DNA from: Manihot esculenta
Lineage: Eukaryota > Streptophyta > Magnoliopsida > Malpighiales > Euphorbiaceae
Assembly: GCF_001659605.2 (NCBI RefSeq)
Contig: NC_035161.2
Location: 29,373,691-29,437,690 of the forward strand
Reading direction: 5' to 3'
Length of the DNA stretch: 64,000 bases
In this document: piece by piece, positions 48,307 to 60,239 of the stretch
Numbering within the stretch: the first letter of the stretch is position 1
How the letters are laid out: each line of letters starts with the position of its first letter
Position numbers and translations under genes: made by a program
The notes under the pieces: generated by a model
The model's input: the letters and a program-made list of their open reading frames with translations, nothing else
Database searches by the model: none
What the model was told of the DNA's origin: nothing

Positions 48307-49950
48307 TTATGATATTTGATTTCTTGAATTTAACTTGTTCTTTGAATCAAACAAAAATCGCATGAGAGCTTTTTCTTCAACCGCTTCAATTACGCTACAA
48401 CCAGGTTCTTTATTCACTCCACTCTCATCCATCAAGTTCCTAACCTTCTGAGCTCCATCCCACTCACCTACTGAAGCATATAAGTTGGAGAGTAACACGT
48501 AATCCCCACTCTCATCCCTTCTCAATGTCAGTAGTTTCTCATTTGCACGCCTACCCAGCTCAACATTTCCATGTATTCTACAAGCCCCTAGAAGAGTCCT
48601 CCAAATTACAGCATTAGGTTCAATATTCATACTTTCTATGAACTCAAATGCATCATTCAATAGCCCTGCACGCCCTAAAAGATCCACCATACACCCATAG
48701 TGTCTTTCATTTGGCTCTAAGCCATACACATCTTTCATAACATTAAAATATTGACGCCCCATTTCGACTTTACCAGCATGACTGCAAGCAACTAGCACTC
48801 CAACAAAAGTGATTTCATTTGGTCTGATATTTTTCAACCTTTGAATCTCTGCAAACAAATTGATCGACTCCTCAGCGTGGCCATGAAAAGCCAAACCTAA
48901 TATAACTGAATTCCATGTTGAGACATCTTTCTCCCTCATCCCTCTGAACACTTCAAGTGCTCTTTCAATACTGCCACACTTGGCATACATGTATATAAGC
49001 GCATTCCCCAATAATACACTCATATCTCCTAAACTCATCTCCAAAATTGAGCGATGCACCTTCATGCCAACATCCAAATCACCCAAATCCGTGCAAGCTG
49101 ACAAAAGACTCAGCATAGTGACCTCATCTGGCTGCTCTCCTACACCTCTCATCTCTTCAAACATCTCCAATGCCTGCTTGTTCTCCCCAGAAAGCACATA
49201 TCCTGCAATCATCACGTTCCAAGTCACAACATCCTTTTTAGGAACCTCATCGAAGAGTCTCCTTGCCAACTTCATCTCCCCTTTCTTAGCATATGCTGTA
49301 ATCATCACATTCCAAGCAACCAAATCCTTAACTGGCATTTCATCAAACAGCTGTCTCGCCATCCTCAATTGCCCTCTCCTTGCATAACCTGCAGTTAAAG
49401 CAGACCATGCAACAATATCCCTTTCTCCTGAATCATAAAAAATGGCTCTAGCTATCCCCAAATCCCCACAGTTAGCATGATGATAAATAAGGGTATTTCT
49501 CACAAACTTATTATCTTCAAACCCGTACTTGACGATCTTTCCATGAATACAAGAACCAGTTTTTCTCCATTCAAGCCTGGTACAAGCCTTAAGCAAGAAA
49601 GAAAACGTGAACTTATCAGGCTTTATACCGGTTCCCTCCATCTGGGAATAGAGTGAAAATGCTTTTAATGGGTGATGACTTTGAGCTGAACCTCTCATCA
49701 TTGTGTTCCACATGAAGATGTCCGGTTCGGAAATCTGAGCGAACAGTTGATGGGCATAGTCTATGGTGCCAGAAATGGACATAGCACTGGCGAAAATGAG
49801 TTCCCTTAAGGCTGATGAGCATGAATTGAAGCCTTTGGTTATAAGGGAAGCATGTATTTGCTTTAGAGAGCGAAGGTTTGTACAGTTTTGCCATAGACTT
49901 GACCGCTGCTGGCGATTGGAGCTCCTGTCGTTAGTTCTCTTCCTTATCAT
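48307..49950 (-). CDS. PLS-class pentatricopeptide repeat protein with E motif, copy 1 (At5g15300-like)
   Basis: Single exon, 547 residues. Residues 23-43 ('CTNLRSLKQIHASLITKGF') are the usual start of plant PLS PPR proteins. P, L and S repeats follow, such as 'FMWNTMMRGSAQ', 'VAWNVMITAYAKKGEMKLA', 'NALIYMYAKCGSIERALEVF' and 'VDLLGRAGLLNDAFEFIE'. An E-type region begins near 'VIWRTLLGACRIHGNVELG' and the protein ends soon after 'KEPGCSVIE', with no DYW domain. PLS/E proteins usually help site-specific C-to-U RNA editing in mitochondria or plastids, with a deaminase supplied in trans; the target site is unknown. A close paralogue lies at 52665-54317 on the same strand. Confidence 0.92.
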   Translation of the reverse strand: MIRKRTNDRSSNRQQRSSLWQNCTNLRSLKQIHASLITKGFNSCSSALRELIFASAMSISGTIDYAHQLFAQISEPDIFMWNTMMRGSAQSHHPLKAFSLYSQMEGTGIKPDKFTFSFLLKACTRLEWRKTGSCIHGKIVKYGFEDNKFVRNTLIYHHANCGDLGIARAIFYDSGERDIVAWSALTAGYARRGQLRMARQLFDEMPVKDLVAWNVMITAYAKKGEMKLARRLFDEVPKKDVVTWNVMIAGYVLSGENKQALEMFEEMRGVGEQPDEVTMLSLLSACTDLGDLDVGMKVHRSILEMSLGDMSVLLGNALIYMYAKCGSIERALEVFRGMREKDVSTWNSVILGLAFHGHAEESINLFAEIQRLKNIRPNEITFVGVLVACSHAGKVEMGRQYFNVMKDVYGLEPNERHYGCMVDLLGRAGLLNDAFEFIESMNIEPNAVIWRTLLGACRIHGNVELGRRANEKLLTLRRDESGDYVLLSNLYASVGEWDGAQKVRNLMDESGVNKEPGCSVIEAVEEKALMRFLFDSKNKLNSRNQIS

Positions 49951-52664
49951 GACAAGAACTGCAGCTTTTCATCGCTTCCGCGCGCGAAATGGAAGTCAGT
50001 TGTCAGCCTCTAGCAATGGAAGGAAGCTAATAAGCCATGGGCGTGGCATTTATCCACCATCATAACTGATATTTTCACTTGCAGCAGCAAATTTTGTAGA
50101 ATGGATGCTCAGATAACAAATTGAAGGATTGCCGACGGAAAGCCGCTTTCCACAAAGGTTACTCGCCCGATGTTTTCACAACTCAAGGGCTTCCCCGCTA
50201 GAAGATTAATGACAAATCGCATAACTTAACGCCTGTGTTGATAAATTACTTAGAAATTTTGAACAGGCACAAGTTACAATTATTATTTCTGAGGATAAAT
50301 AACCTCTAAATTTTTTTAAATATCAAATTTAAAATCTAAAATATTAATAAATCAATATTTTTAGCCAACTGTTGGTTATGTGGACAAACTTAAATTAATG
50401 ACTATTTATATCACTAATTTACAGTTATGTTGTTAAAAAGTTAGAAATTTAGGGATTTGAATGTTAACCATTTCTATTTCACTTATAATGGTAGTTTAAA
50501 TTCAAGAGCAAAGAATCAAAAGTTTGATTCCTCATCAATAAAGACGTTTTCAATATCTTCATCCCGTAGCAAATTAACTTCTTTTTGGGGCAACAACGAC
50601 GCTGGTGGTAGGATCCAATCAACATTGAATCGGATGATTATGCAGATTCGTATGGGGTATAATGGAATTACCTCTACAATCAATATTTTTTGCAAGTTGT
50701 TTGCAAATATATTTTGGATGGATTTTTTTAAAATCTTAAATCTAAGATAGTGAATATATGGTAAGAGTTATTCTGCTTTCGTTGCACAATATAATCACTA
50801 ATATTCTTAGTCACTCCTTTTTTTTTTTTTGTAAATTTTTATATTTTCAATTTTAATTCTATCAAATAGGATTTGAATACAAGTTCTAAAAAAAAAATTC
50901 AAAAGTTAATGAGGGTTTATTTAGACATTAACATATAGTTTAGGAATTAAATTGTATGTATGCCTTTTAAATAAATAACATCCGACTATATAATGCTAAT
51001 ATCAATATCAATAATAATAATAATAATAATGGTGATCGTGAACTTGTAATAACTACATCAGAGTTAAATGTGTAGCTCTCCCAATTCTTCTGCCCTTTAA
51101 CTCAAAAAAAAAAAAGCAAAATAATAATAAGTGGAATTTTATGATTCAATTAAAATACTTTAATTATTAATATTAAAATTAGATTAGAAATATTTTTTAA
51201 TTTTAATTTTCATTAAAATCTAATAATAATATGATTTGATAACATATAATCCTGATCGAAATATGTAATTTTTATCTGATCAGTCTTAATAATTAAGAGA
51301 ACTCATCTCGATGTAAATCAAGTAGACCGAGCATAACTTAATAAAATTAAATTTAGACGTCGATCTCTTATACATTGATTATCTTCTTGAAATATTATTG
51401 GGTTATAAATGCAATAAATTAAAGTGATGTAACCCATATAATAAACATGTATAAATTTCGTATTTATTAGTTAATTATCCATTATTAATGAGATGTTTAA
51501 TATATCTACAATAATGTATTCCGTCCAATCCGATAGGATATGATACAAAGATATCAAAACAATCAGAAATATATATATACCACTTATCTAATCAGGATGT
51601 CAGATCGACAAAAAATATATATACTATTGATTTAACTCAAATAAGAATATTTTGAATCTTTACTGAATCCCCTTTATCTTCCTCAAAAAATCTTAATCTC
51701 TCCCCTCCAAATTCAACACTTAAATTCATGAACTTTCATTATTGAACCAATCTCAATTTATCGATTTTCTCATTAAATTAAATTATATTTTCATCTAATA
51801 ATCATCTCAGTTCATCATGATTAAATATAATTAAATTATTTATTTGATTAATTATCGCTGTGGGAAACGAATATATTTTAGTATAACTAACTAGTAATAC
51901 TATAAAATATATAGTTGGAAATTTAATTTAAATAATTTATCATAAAGAGTGCTAATTTTTTTCATTGAACCTATTGTTTTTTTTGTTTTTTAAAAGGCAA
52001 ATTGTTATTGATGATATAAGAACTCTAAAGTCCACATGTATTGTAATTTTCTTCTTAATTAGACTGAGCTTGAATAAAATAAATTTCAATCTCAAATATC
52101 CAAACTAGGTAAGTTCAATTTAAAAAAAAAAATCTCGTCTAAGCTTAGCGTATAACTTCATATTTGAACATATACATGCAAATTATTTTTTAATACGACG
52201 GAAAATTTGCATACATATAATTAGCTAGGGAATTTTATTTTGCTCCAACAGGATATCTACTCCTAGCCCTCAACACCACAATAAATTCCCATCCAAAGGA
52301 TGCGCCTGGTCCCAGAATGACTGTGAGAGGCTAAATTTACCCAAAATTTTCTCCCAAAAATGTGCTTTGAATGGAGTCCAAAAAATCTGCCAATTTTTAA
52401 CCAATCCTTCGTATACCTATTTGTCAGCCTACTGAGAAAAAGTAATCAGAATACATCAAGAAAATTGGAGGACTACTTGAAAATGCCTTGCCAAAGGCAA
52501 ATGAATACATTAATGGTGTTATCTTTTATCCACATATTGCATTTACATGAATAGTTGAATGGTACTCATCTTTATTTGAAAAATATAATTAGCATATTAC
52601 TATTATTTTGGTACTCCAAGTCATTAAATCAGCACAACAGAAACAGACTTGGGAGCAATTCTAA
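49951..52664. other. Spacer between the two PPR paralogues
   Basis: The promoter of copy 1 lies at 49951 onward and the 3' UTR of copy 2 ends near 52664. Between them the DNA is AT-rich, with a (TAA)n microsatellite at about 51010-51030 and no recognised gene. Confidence 0.5.
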
Positions 52665-54317
52665 CTAAGATGCAGCAGTTGCCATTTGATTTTTCAAATT
52701 TAACTTGTGATTAGGATCTAACAAAAATTGCAGACGAGCACTCTCATCTGCCTCAATTAGGCTACAGCCAGGTTCTTTCCTCGCTCCACTACTGTCCATT
52801 AACTTCCTAACGTTCTGCGCCCCATCCCACTCACCCATTGCAGCATATATATTGGAAAATAACATATAATCCCCCTTCTTATCACTTCTCATTTCAAGTA
52901 GTTTCTCATGTGCTTGCCTGCCTAGTTCAACATTTCCATAAATTCTACAAGCGCCCAGTAGAGTCCTCCAAATTACAGCATTAGGTTCAATCTTCATATT
53001 TTCTATGAACTCAAATGCATCATTCAATAGCCCTGCACGCCCTAAAAGATCCACCATGCACCCATAATGCCCTAAATTTGGCTCTATATTATAACCATCT
53101 TTCATAAGTTTGTAATATTGATGACCCTCTACAACTTTACCAGCATGACTACAAGCAACTAGCAGCCCGGCAAAAGTGATTTCATTTGGTCTGATATTTT
53201 TCAGCTTCTGCATCTCTGCGAACAAATTGATCGACTCATCAGCATGGCCATGAAATGCCGAACCTACTATAATTGAATTCCATGTGGAAACATCTTTCTC
53301 CCTTATCCCTCTAAACACTTCAAGTGCTCTCTCAATACTTCCACACTTAGCGTACATGTATACAAGTGCATTCCCAAGTAAAATACCCAGATTTCCAGAA
53401 CTCATTTCCACAATTGAGTTGTGCACCTTCGTGCCAGTCTCCAGATCTCCTAAATCTGCACAAGCTGACAAAAGACTCAGCATAGTGACCTCATCTGGTT
53501 GCTCTCCCACACTTCTCATCTCTTCAAACATCTGCAGTGCTTGCTCATTCTCCCCACGAAGCACATATCCTGTAATCATAGCATTCCAAGTCACAACATC
53601 CCTTTTAGGAACCCCATCAAATAGTCTCCTTGCCCACTCCATCTTCCCTCTCTTAGCATATGCTGTAATCATCACATTCCAAGCAACCAAATCCTTCGTT
53701 GGCATTTCATCAAACAACTGCCTCGCTATTGTCAACTGTCCTCTTCTTGCATAACCAGCAATTAAAGCAGACCAAGCAACAACATCCCTTTCAGCGAAAT
53801 CATCAAAAATTGCTCTAGCTATCCCCAAACTTCCGCAGTTAGCATGATGATGGATAAGGGTGCTCCTCACAAACATATTCTCTTCAAACCCATATTTGGC
53901 AACCTTCCCATGAATACAAAGGCCTGTGTTTGTCCATCCGAGCCTGGTACAAGCCTTAAGCAAGAAAGAAAACGTGCTGTTATCGGGTTTTATACCCCGA
54001 CTTTCCATCTGCAAATAGAGTAAAATTGTTTTTGAAGGGTTTTGACTTTGAGCTGAGCCTCTCATCATAGTGTTCCAGATAAAGATGTCCGGTTCGGCAA
54101 TTTGAGCGAAAACTTGGTGGGCATAATCTATAATGCCGGATATAGCAACGGCAGAAGCAAATATGAGCTCTCTTAAGGCTGATGGGCATGAATTGAAGCC
54201 TTTAATAATAAGGGAAGCATGAATTTGTTTTAGGCAGCGAAAATTAGTGCATTTTTGCCAGAGACGTAACCGGCGATGGCGGGCTGTGCTAACATCATCA
54301 ATTCTCTTCCTTATCAT
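52665..54317 (-). CDS. PLS-class pentatricopeptide repeat protein with E motif, copy 2 (At5g15300-like)
   Basis: Single exon, 550 residues, almost colinear with the copy at 48307-49950 over its full length; in the first 120 residues about four in five positions agree. The same features are present: 'CTNFRCLKQIHASLIIKGF' at the start, alternating P, L and S repeats, 'NALVYMYAKCGSIERALEVF', 'VIWRTLLGACRIYGNVELG' and an end shortly after 'KEPGCSLIE', without DYW. The open frame and conserved repeat spacing suggest both copies work. Differences fall inside several repeats (for example 'MKLARRLFDEVPKKD' versus 'MEWARRLFDGVPKRD'), and changes at the RNA-contact positions of repeats could give the two copies different targets. 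Confidence 0.92.
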   Translation of the reverse strand: MIRKRIDDVSTARHRRLRLWQKCTNFRCLKQIHASLIIKGFNSCPSALRELIFASAVAISGIIDYAHQVFAQIAEPDIFIWNTMMRGSAQSQNPSKTILLYLQMESRGIKPDNSTFSFLLKACTRLGWTNTGLCIHGKVAKYGFEENMFVRSTLIHHHANCGSLGIARAIFDDFAERDVVAWSALIAGYARRGQLTIARQLFDEMPTKDLVAWNVMITAYAKRGKMEWARRLFDGVPKRDVVTWNAMITGYVLRGENEQALQMFEEMRSVGEQPDEVTMLSLLSACADLGDLETGTKVHNSIVEMSSGNLGILLGNALVYMYAKCGSIERALEVFRGIREKDVSTWNSIIVGSAFHGHADESINLFAEMQKLKNIRPNEITFAGLLVACSHAGKVVEGHQYYKLMKDGYNIEPNLGHYGCMVDLLGRAGLLNDAFEFIENMKIEPNAVIWRTLLGACRIYGNVELGRQAHEKLLEMRSDKKGDYMLFSNIYAAMGEWDGAQNVRKLMDSSGARKEPGCSLIEADESARLQFLLDPNHKLNLKNQMATAAS

Positions 54318-56420
54318 GAGATGAGATTGGTTCTACATTCAAATAAAATCATTTATGGTTCACAATCACTGAAAAATAAATTAGTATACTGTGAATAGAG
54401 CTGGAAATTAATATCCTGAATCCCATTCATATCTCCCAAACCATAAATCAAAATAACTCATTCAAACCAAATTTGATCTGTAGATAGCTCAAAGAGTTGA
54501 ATCAAAGAGCACATCTTCACTGAATTTTACTAGCCTCGTCGAAGTTCAAACAATAATATAACATACTCAAAAGTCCTAAAAATTTCTCAAACTTCCAAAC
54601 TATTCAAGTAAGGCCTTCAAGCTCTATTATGATCATCCATTAATTTTAATTTGTATAACAAAAAAACTTACTGAGTAAAAATTTACTCGATGGTCGGTGT
54701 CTGCTAAGCAGATTTTACCTTTTTACGTGGGACCTTTCATACTAGACATCATCCATCATCAAAGACACTATGTGCACATCCTCACCATAAAATTTAAAGG
54801 TCTGCAATTAATCTTTAAAAAATAAATAAATTGAAAATCAAATAAACTATGAATTACTTGTAAAGAAAAATATCCTTGACTATAGGAATGTTTACTTGAA
54901 CGGATAAGACAAGTCAATTAAAACAAAACATGTTATTCACATTGTTTCTAGTATTTTAATATTTTCTTTTTTATAAAAAAAAAAAAAGATGAAGCTTTAT
55001 TAAATAAATTAGGAATGGTTGTTAAAAAATAAACCAACCAGGATCTACCACCTTATAGTTCATCGTCTCATGTCATCATACACCGTTGTTGGTTGCAACC
55101 CCCACCTTAATTTTATTGTCTTTTGTAAAATCTATGACATTTCAAAAAGAATATACTTAATATATTTTATTAATCAAAAACCGATCCTTTAGAATTTTAA
55201 AATGTAATTTTAAAATGTAATTTTAAAAAATAAGTACGGTTAAAGAGGTAATTTTATCAAAATATAGGGATTTTCTAGTTATTTATTCAATTTAATTACT
55301 TTGAAAAAGTAAACTAGATCGATTTCTTTAATTTCATTACTTTAAAATTTATTAATATTAGCATAAAAATAAATGAATCCAATAATCCAAGTAGAACTTA
55401 TTTTTTAAGAAAATATTTATTTTCAATTGAAGAATGAGTTCAAATCTATAATTTTTTTTTTCATTTGAATGAAATTAATTATGATATATAAAACTATACA
55501 CTGTGTATGTTGATATTTTCATGCCCTGAATAATGATTAATGATGAAAATGAATAATTAAGGCCTAAATGCAGGGAATTATTCCCACTTTTGGATACTCA
55601 AAATCAAATACCTAATTAATCACCAGCTAAGCTTTGATTACCACTTATCAATACGTGATTAGACCTCTCAAGAACCCAAGACAAAAAAAGAGAAGAAATT
55701 GTTGATGACCAAAGCTTTTGAGACCTCAGCTAGTAATCAGTTATATGAAGAATAAGAAAGCTGCCCAGCTAATATTACGCTGCTTCTCCATATCACTAGA
55801 CAACTTTATCACCAGTTTGAAATGGATAATTTACGAAAAATTAATTTTATATTTAGAATTAAAAAAATTCTAAAAGATTACAGTGATTGTCTTTAAATTC
55901 AATTAAGTTATTTTCATACACATAATATATTTCAAAATATAAGTGATAAAATATATATTTAAATTTATAAAATTTGAAATATAAGACAGAAAAGGGTAAT
56001 TATTCATTCTTAAAATTAGTATTCTTAAAATTCAAGAGTTGGTGGAAAAAGAATAGCTTTTCGTTCCTGAATTTTTGTAGCTGAATTATCATAAAAATCC
56101 ATAGTTAGAATGTGATTCTAATCCAACACCTTTTTTTTGAGATTTTGAGCAAAAAAGAAAAGTTATTCAAATGGTTTGGATTCAAGTTGGCTGAAAAAAA
56201 AGGCATTCAACCTTAGCAAGAATGTTCTTGCTTAGAATATATGACCTATGCACCTTTAGGAGGTATACTCTATAATTACACAAAGTTAAAGGCATTATGT
56301 ATACTTGGAAAAAAAAAATGTTTTTATCTATTTCTATGTACAATCAATTGTTGTAATACGGATGCTACACAACCATTACCTAAAATAAGTTATGAGCTAT
56401 CACCACAAAATAAGGTCACG
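54318..56420. other. AT-rich intergenic DNA
   Basis: Promoter of PPR copy 2 at the left, then AT-rich DNA. No protein similarity, RNA gene or bordered repeat was recognised. Confidence 0.5.
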
Positions 56421-57002
56421 TGACAAGGGTTTGATAAATTGGTATGCAATCCCACCCGAGAAAAGAAAGATTCGGATACCGAACACCTGATTCATCATCA
56501 AGATTCACAATCCTCACATAGGTCAAGTCTTGGCATAAAAGTACCGTCAACAAGGACAATCCAGTATATATCCATTATGCCGGTAATAGCAGAATCACTG
56601 ATGATTAACTAACGAAATCTCTTATTAAGCAGCCGATCACATCATTGGTGGATTTTCAGGAGATGTTATATTTAATTTTATCTTCTTACAATATAAAAGT
56701 TAACGATCATAGAGGCAAATATACGCAATTCTTATACAACTACTCTTGAATTCTAAGTAATTCTTTATATTCGCCCTATTCTCCAGTTTACTGACTTGAG
56801 TGTCGGAGTGGCTGCCGTAGGCGCCAACCACCTAACATTCTCTTTCTTGTAGGTTTAACCAATCACAGTACAGCTCTATTTTTCGATTACATCATTAAAT
56901 TCTACTGCCGAGAGCATCCATTGAATTCTCACTATTCATTTAGATTAAAATTGGTCTCTAGTTATCTTTTCTCTTAAAAAGAAGTATCTCTCCTTTCTTG
57001 AA

Positions 57003-57406
57003 ATGGCTGACAATTCACGAGTCACTAATAGGGTTGCTACCAATGAGGGCGCTATCATTTTTTCCACTCCTAGTAGTGGACAAAACACACCCTTATGTTA
57101 AATGAAGCAGATCTCAACAATCTGAATATTGAGCAAATGCTCCAATACATCAGAAGGTTATAGGTTACTCTCGATTAGAAGAGATCTTATTAAAAACCTT
57201 CTCAACCAAGTTCAAGCTACCGAGTTTGGGTAAATATGATGGAACAGAAGATCTCAAGAGTCACTTAGTGATTTTTAAGACGACCATGCAATTTCAAAAT
57301 GTTAATGACTTTATATTGTGTCGAGTGTTTTTATCAAAACTCACAAGTTTGGCTCAAAAATAATACCAACATCTGATTCCAAATTTAATTCGAAACTTTA
57401 CACAAT
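57003..57406 (+). pseudogene. Gypsy gag remnant
   Basis: The ATG at 57003 opens 'MADNSRVTNRVATNEGAI' but a stop comes at about 57099. Other frames then carry gag-like sequence: 'KLPSLGKYDGTEDLKSHL', 'ILCRVFLSKLTSLAQK' and 'IPNLIRNFTQ'. These match the Retrotrans_gag core, with stops and frameshifts in between. The last codons before 57407 continue, after the inserted LTR, at 58340. This is an inactive copy. Confidence 0.75.
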
Positions 57407-58334
57407 TGTAATACCCGGCTAGAGTCCGGCATCGGAATTCTACTTTCCGATAGAATCTAGGATGCCGAAAGTCTCTAGAAGGGTTAGATTTATGTTTTTT
57501 TTTTAAATGTTTTGATATATTTCATAGTTTTAAAGCATAATGAAATGAGTTGTTTTAGTGAAAAGAACCAAGGCAGAAAAGCCAGGTTCGGCCGCCGAAG
57601 GTGACATTCGGCCACCGAACATGCATGGCTTTCGGTTTCACGTGTGGCCGCCGAAGGTGGTCTGGCTAGCCACCTATAAATGGCCCTCAGTCGGTTGAAA
57701 GGATAACTCTTGCCGTCTTCTTTCACTTTATGAGGTGAGACCCTGTCCTTCTGAAGCTTTTCTTCATGTTTTCATTAAATCATGCAAAGGTGTGATTGAT
57801 TTTATGTTATTTTGAAGGTTTTGAGCTAAAAACTTGAGATTTTAAAGTTTGGAGAGTTTGAAGGAGAGTTGCTCCAAAACTTCACGTTAGGATCGTTCAT
57901 CTTCTTGGTTTCAAGAGGTAAGTGAAGATCCTGACCTTGTTTTTATGTTTTCTGAATGTCTTATGAGGTTTTGGGAGAGAGTTGCATGAATAGGGTTAAA
58001 GGAGAGTTTTTGATATTTTTGTAAGAAAAGCTTGTTTGTGTGTTATGTGTTTGTGTTATTGGGGTTTTAAGGTAGTTTTTGACCCCTTTGAGCATATACT
58101 TGGGTGTATGCAAGTTGAGGAATTGAGGTGTTTGAGATTGGGAGAGTTTTGGGCATTTTGGCGTGAGGCAGAGCAAAGTTCTGCCTTGCTGATGAACCCA
58201 GCTTCGGCCGCCGAAGTTGGGTTCGGCCGCCGAATGTGCTGAGGAGGTGGCTTCGGCTGCCCAAGTTTGCCCCCGAGCCTTTGGACTCGACCTGAATCCT
58301 AGCGCCTGTGACGGTCCGTTTTGGGGTCGTTACA
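57407..58334 (+). mobile_element. Solo LTR of a chromodomain Gypsy family, 928 bp
   Basis: It begins TGTAATACCCGGCTAGAGTC and ends GGGTCGTTACA, and is flanked by a perfect 5-bp duplication ACAAT (57402-57406 and 58335-58339). Both ends match the ends of the 2.23-kb LTR at 58367-60599. No internal element sequence adjoins it, so unequal recombination probably removed the rest. It includes a TATA box and arrays of TTCGGCCGCCGAA-like palindromes. Confidence 0.88.
57675..57680 (+). promoter_or_regulatory. TATA box of the solo LTR
   Basis: 'cctataaatgg' follows directly after a palindrome-rich stretch at 57587-57660, as in the larger LTR where the TATA box also sits just downstream of such an array. 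Confidence 0.55.
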
Positions 58335-58989
58335 ACAATTTGCCATGTTATTTAAGTCAAAGTTTATGTAACGCCCCGGAAAACCGGACCGCTACCGGCG
58401 CTAGGATCCTGGTCGACTTAAGGCCGCCGGGACCCGTAGCAAGCCTGACATATAACCTGTAAACCTGTATAATCCCATACATGATCAACAACATGCATAA
58501 AAATTAAAACTTTTCTTCATACATACTGTCATCAACTAACTCAACCTGTACATACTCTGGACATATACATAGCATAGTCCCTCTGTGGGATCTCATTAAG
58601 CCTTAAAGGCAAAATAACCTGTGTTGAGTTAGTTTACATAAACATCATAACATAAGATCATGTATATAAAAAGGGATTAACAATATACTATGGTCAAGCA
58701 CAACTCTATCCTCAATAACCTCATTACATACATACTGTAATCTTTTACATATCATCATAATACAATTGTCATGTCCACCACCTAACTATTACATACATAT
58801 GACTTTTTCTTCTTGCCTTCTCTATCTATCCCGTACCTGCAAACCTGGGGGTTAGGGGAGAGGGGTGAGCTAGATGCCCAGTGAGTAGAACTATAAAAAG
58901 AATATTTAAAATATGCTATCATGAAATGCGCCACTGCACAAACAAATCACACCACGGATGGACTGATTCAAAAATCCCTCAACTCCATG

Positions 58990-59147
58990 CCCGGCCCTAT
59001 TATGGGCACCACAAGACTTCGTATTGCCCGGCCCTATTATGGGCACCACAGGACTTCGTACTCGGAGTTATTGCCCGGCCCTATTATGGGCACCACAGGT
59101 CTTCGTATTGCCCGGCCCTATTATGGGCACCACAGGACTTCGTATAT
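58990..59147 (-). repeat. Four-copy 37-bp tandem array inside the LTR
   Basis: Units beginning 'cccggccctattatgggcac' on the plus strand start at 58990, 59027, 59074 and 59111. The second unit carries a 10-bp extra piece ('ctcggagtta'), so its step is 47 bp and the others 37 bp. Units differ by single bases. Confidence 0.9.
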
Positions 59148-60231
59148 AGAAGGCTAATGAATCATCCTAATGTCCATCCACTATCATCTATCACAACAAT
59201 ACAATGCGGCATAGTCGTGAGTTCTAATGCAACAACCTATAATATGATCATGATGCATGAAGCATGATAAAAGCATTTCATTTCTAAATTTAAAAGGTTA
59301 AGTCTAGTTCCACTCACCTCTGGCAGACTCTGACAAACTCTGTAGCAGCTGGCTCACTGCTGGGGTCCTTGGTTCCTCGGGTCCGAACCTACACAGGTGG
59401 ACTCCAATGAGGGACCAAACATAAACAAACATAACTCTAATATATACCCCAAAAACCCCCTAAAACATCCTGAAAATATCACATAGAGATATGCATGAAG
59501 TGGCTGAACAGGGCACTTTCGGCGGCACCTTCGGCGGCCGAAAGTCCTGGACAGAGACGAAACTCAGGCAGGTTCGGCGGCACCTTCGGCGGCCGAAAGT
59601 CCCAGACAGAGACGAAAGTCTCTTTTCGGGGGCACCTTCGGCAGCCGAATGCTGCCTCCACAAGAGGGGTTCGGCGGCCGAAACTTCCTTCGGCTGCCGA
59701 ACCTGGTTTCTGCCAAACGGGCAGAAACTTGGTTCACATGAACCTCCTGCCTCCCAAACCCACAAATCATGCATATACTTCAACCAAAACATGCATACAA
59801 GTTCCTAGGGGCCTCAAGCATGCATATACCCCAACTACAACACTTCAAGCATACTCAAACATGCCACATTGCTCAAGAATCACATAAAACCTAACATTTG
59901 CTTAAAAACTCATACAACCCTATACATGTCATTCTACCCCATAAAGTCACTTAAAACTTACTTAAAACACGTGAGGAGCTTAAGATCGGCTCTTACCTCT
60001 TGAAGATCGAGAGGGTTGAGGAGATCTAAACTTGGAGATGGGAGAAGTTCCAACTTTTGTCTCCAAGCTCCAAAACTCGTTCTAAGCTCAAAGATCTTCA
60101 AAACCCAAGTTATAAACTTGTAAAAATCATGGAAAAAGGAAGGAAAAACTCAAGATTGGGGAAGGATGGCGGAAATGCTCACCTTGGCCGAAATGGGGAG
60201 AAAAAGCTCGCCCATTTTCGGCTAAGGGACC

Positions 60232-60239
60232 CTTTTATA
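60232..60239 (-). promoter_or_regulatory. TATA box of the 2.23-kb LTR
   Basis: The minus strand reads TATAAAAG, just downstream of the palindrome cluster at 60255-60425. The same arrangement in the solo LTR supports this as the U3 promoter of the family. Confidence 0.65.

Larger units (their letters stand above)
56421..58366 (+). mobile_element. Old plus-strand Ty3/Gypsy remnant (LTR-like region and gag), split by a solo LTR
   Basis: From roughly 56421 to 56950 the sequence looks like a plant Gypsy LTR: an 'aatataaaagttaac' TATA region near 56692-56705, a 'gagtgtcggagtggctgcc' phrase near 56798 and an 'aaattgg' near the point where a primer-binding site would lie. Decayed gag follows from 57003. 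The gag reading is interrupted at 57406 by a 928-bp LTR and resumes at 58340 up to 58366, where a second element begins. The outer borders are uncertain. Confidence 0.65.

Noticed and set aside
48980..49387. 135-codon plus-strand open frame opposite PPR copy 1, and a similar one at 53284-53754 opposite copy 2
   Set aside because: They are the antisense of the PPR repeats; that both copies show one reflects their shared sequence, not a conserved antisense protein.
58990..59147. Regularly spaced repeats that could be mistaken for a CRISPR array
   Set aside because: The units are directly adjoining with no unique spacers, the host is a plant, and the array lies in an LTR.
58881..59267. 128-codon plus-strand open frame with repeated 'CPALLWAPQDF' units
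   Set aside because: It is a by-product of the 37-bp tandem array within the LTR; the repeat length is not a coding signal and the frame lies inside retrotransposon control DNA.
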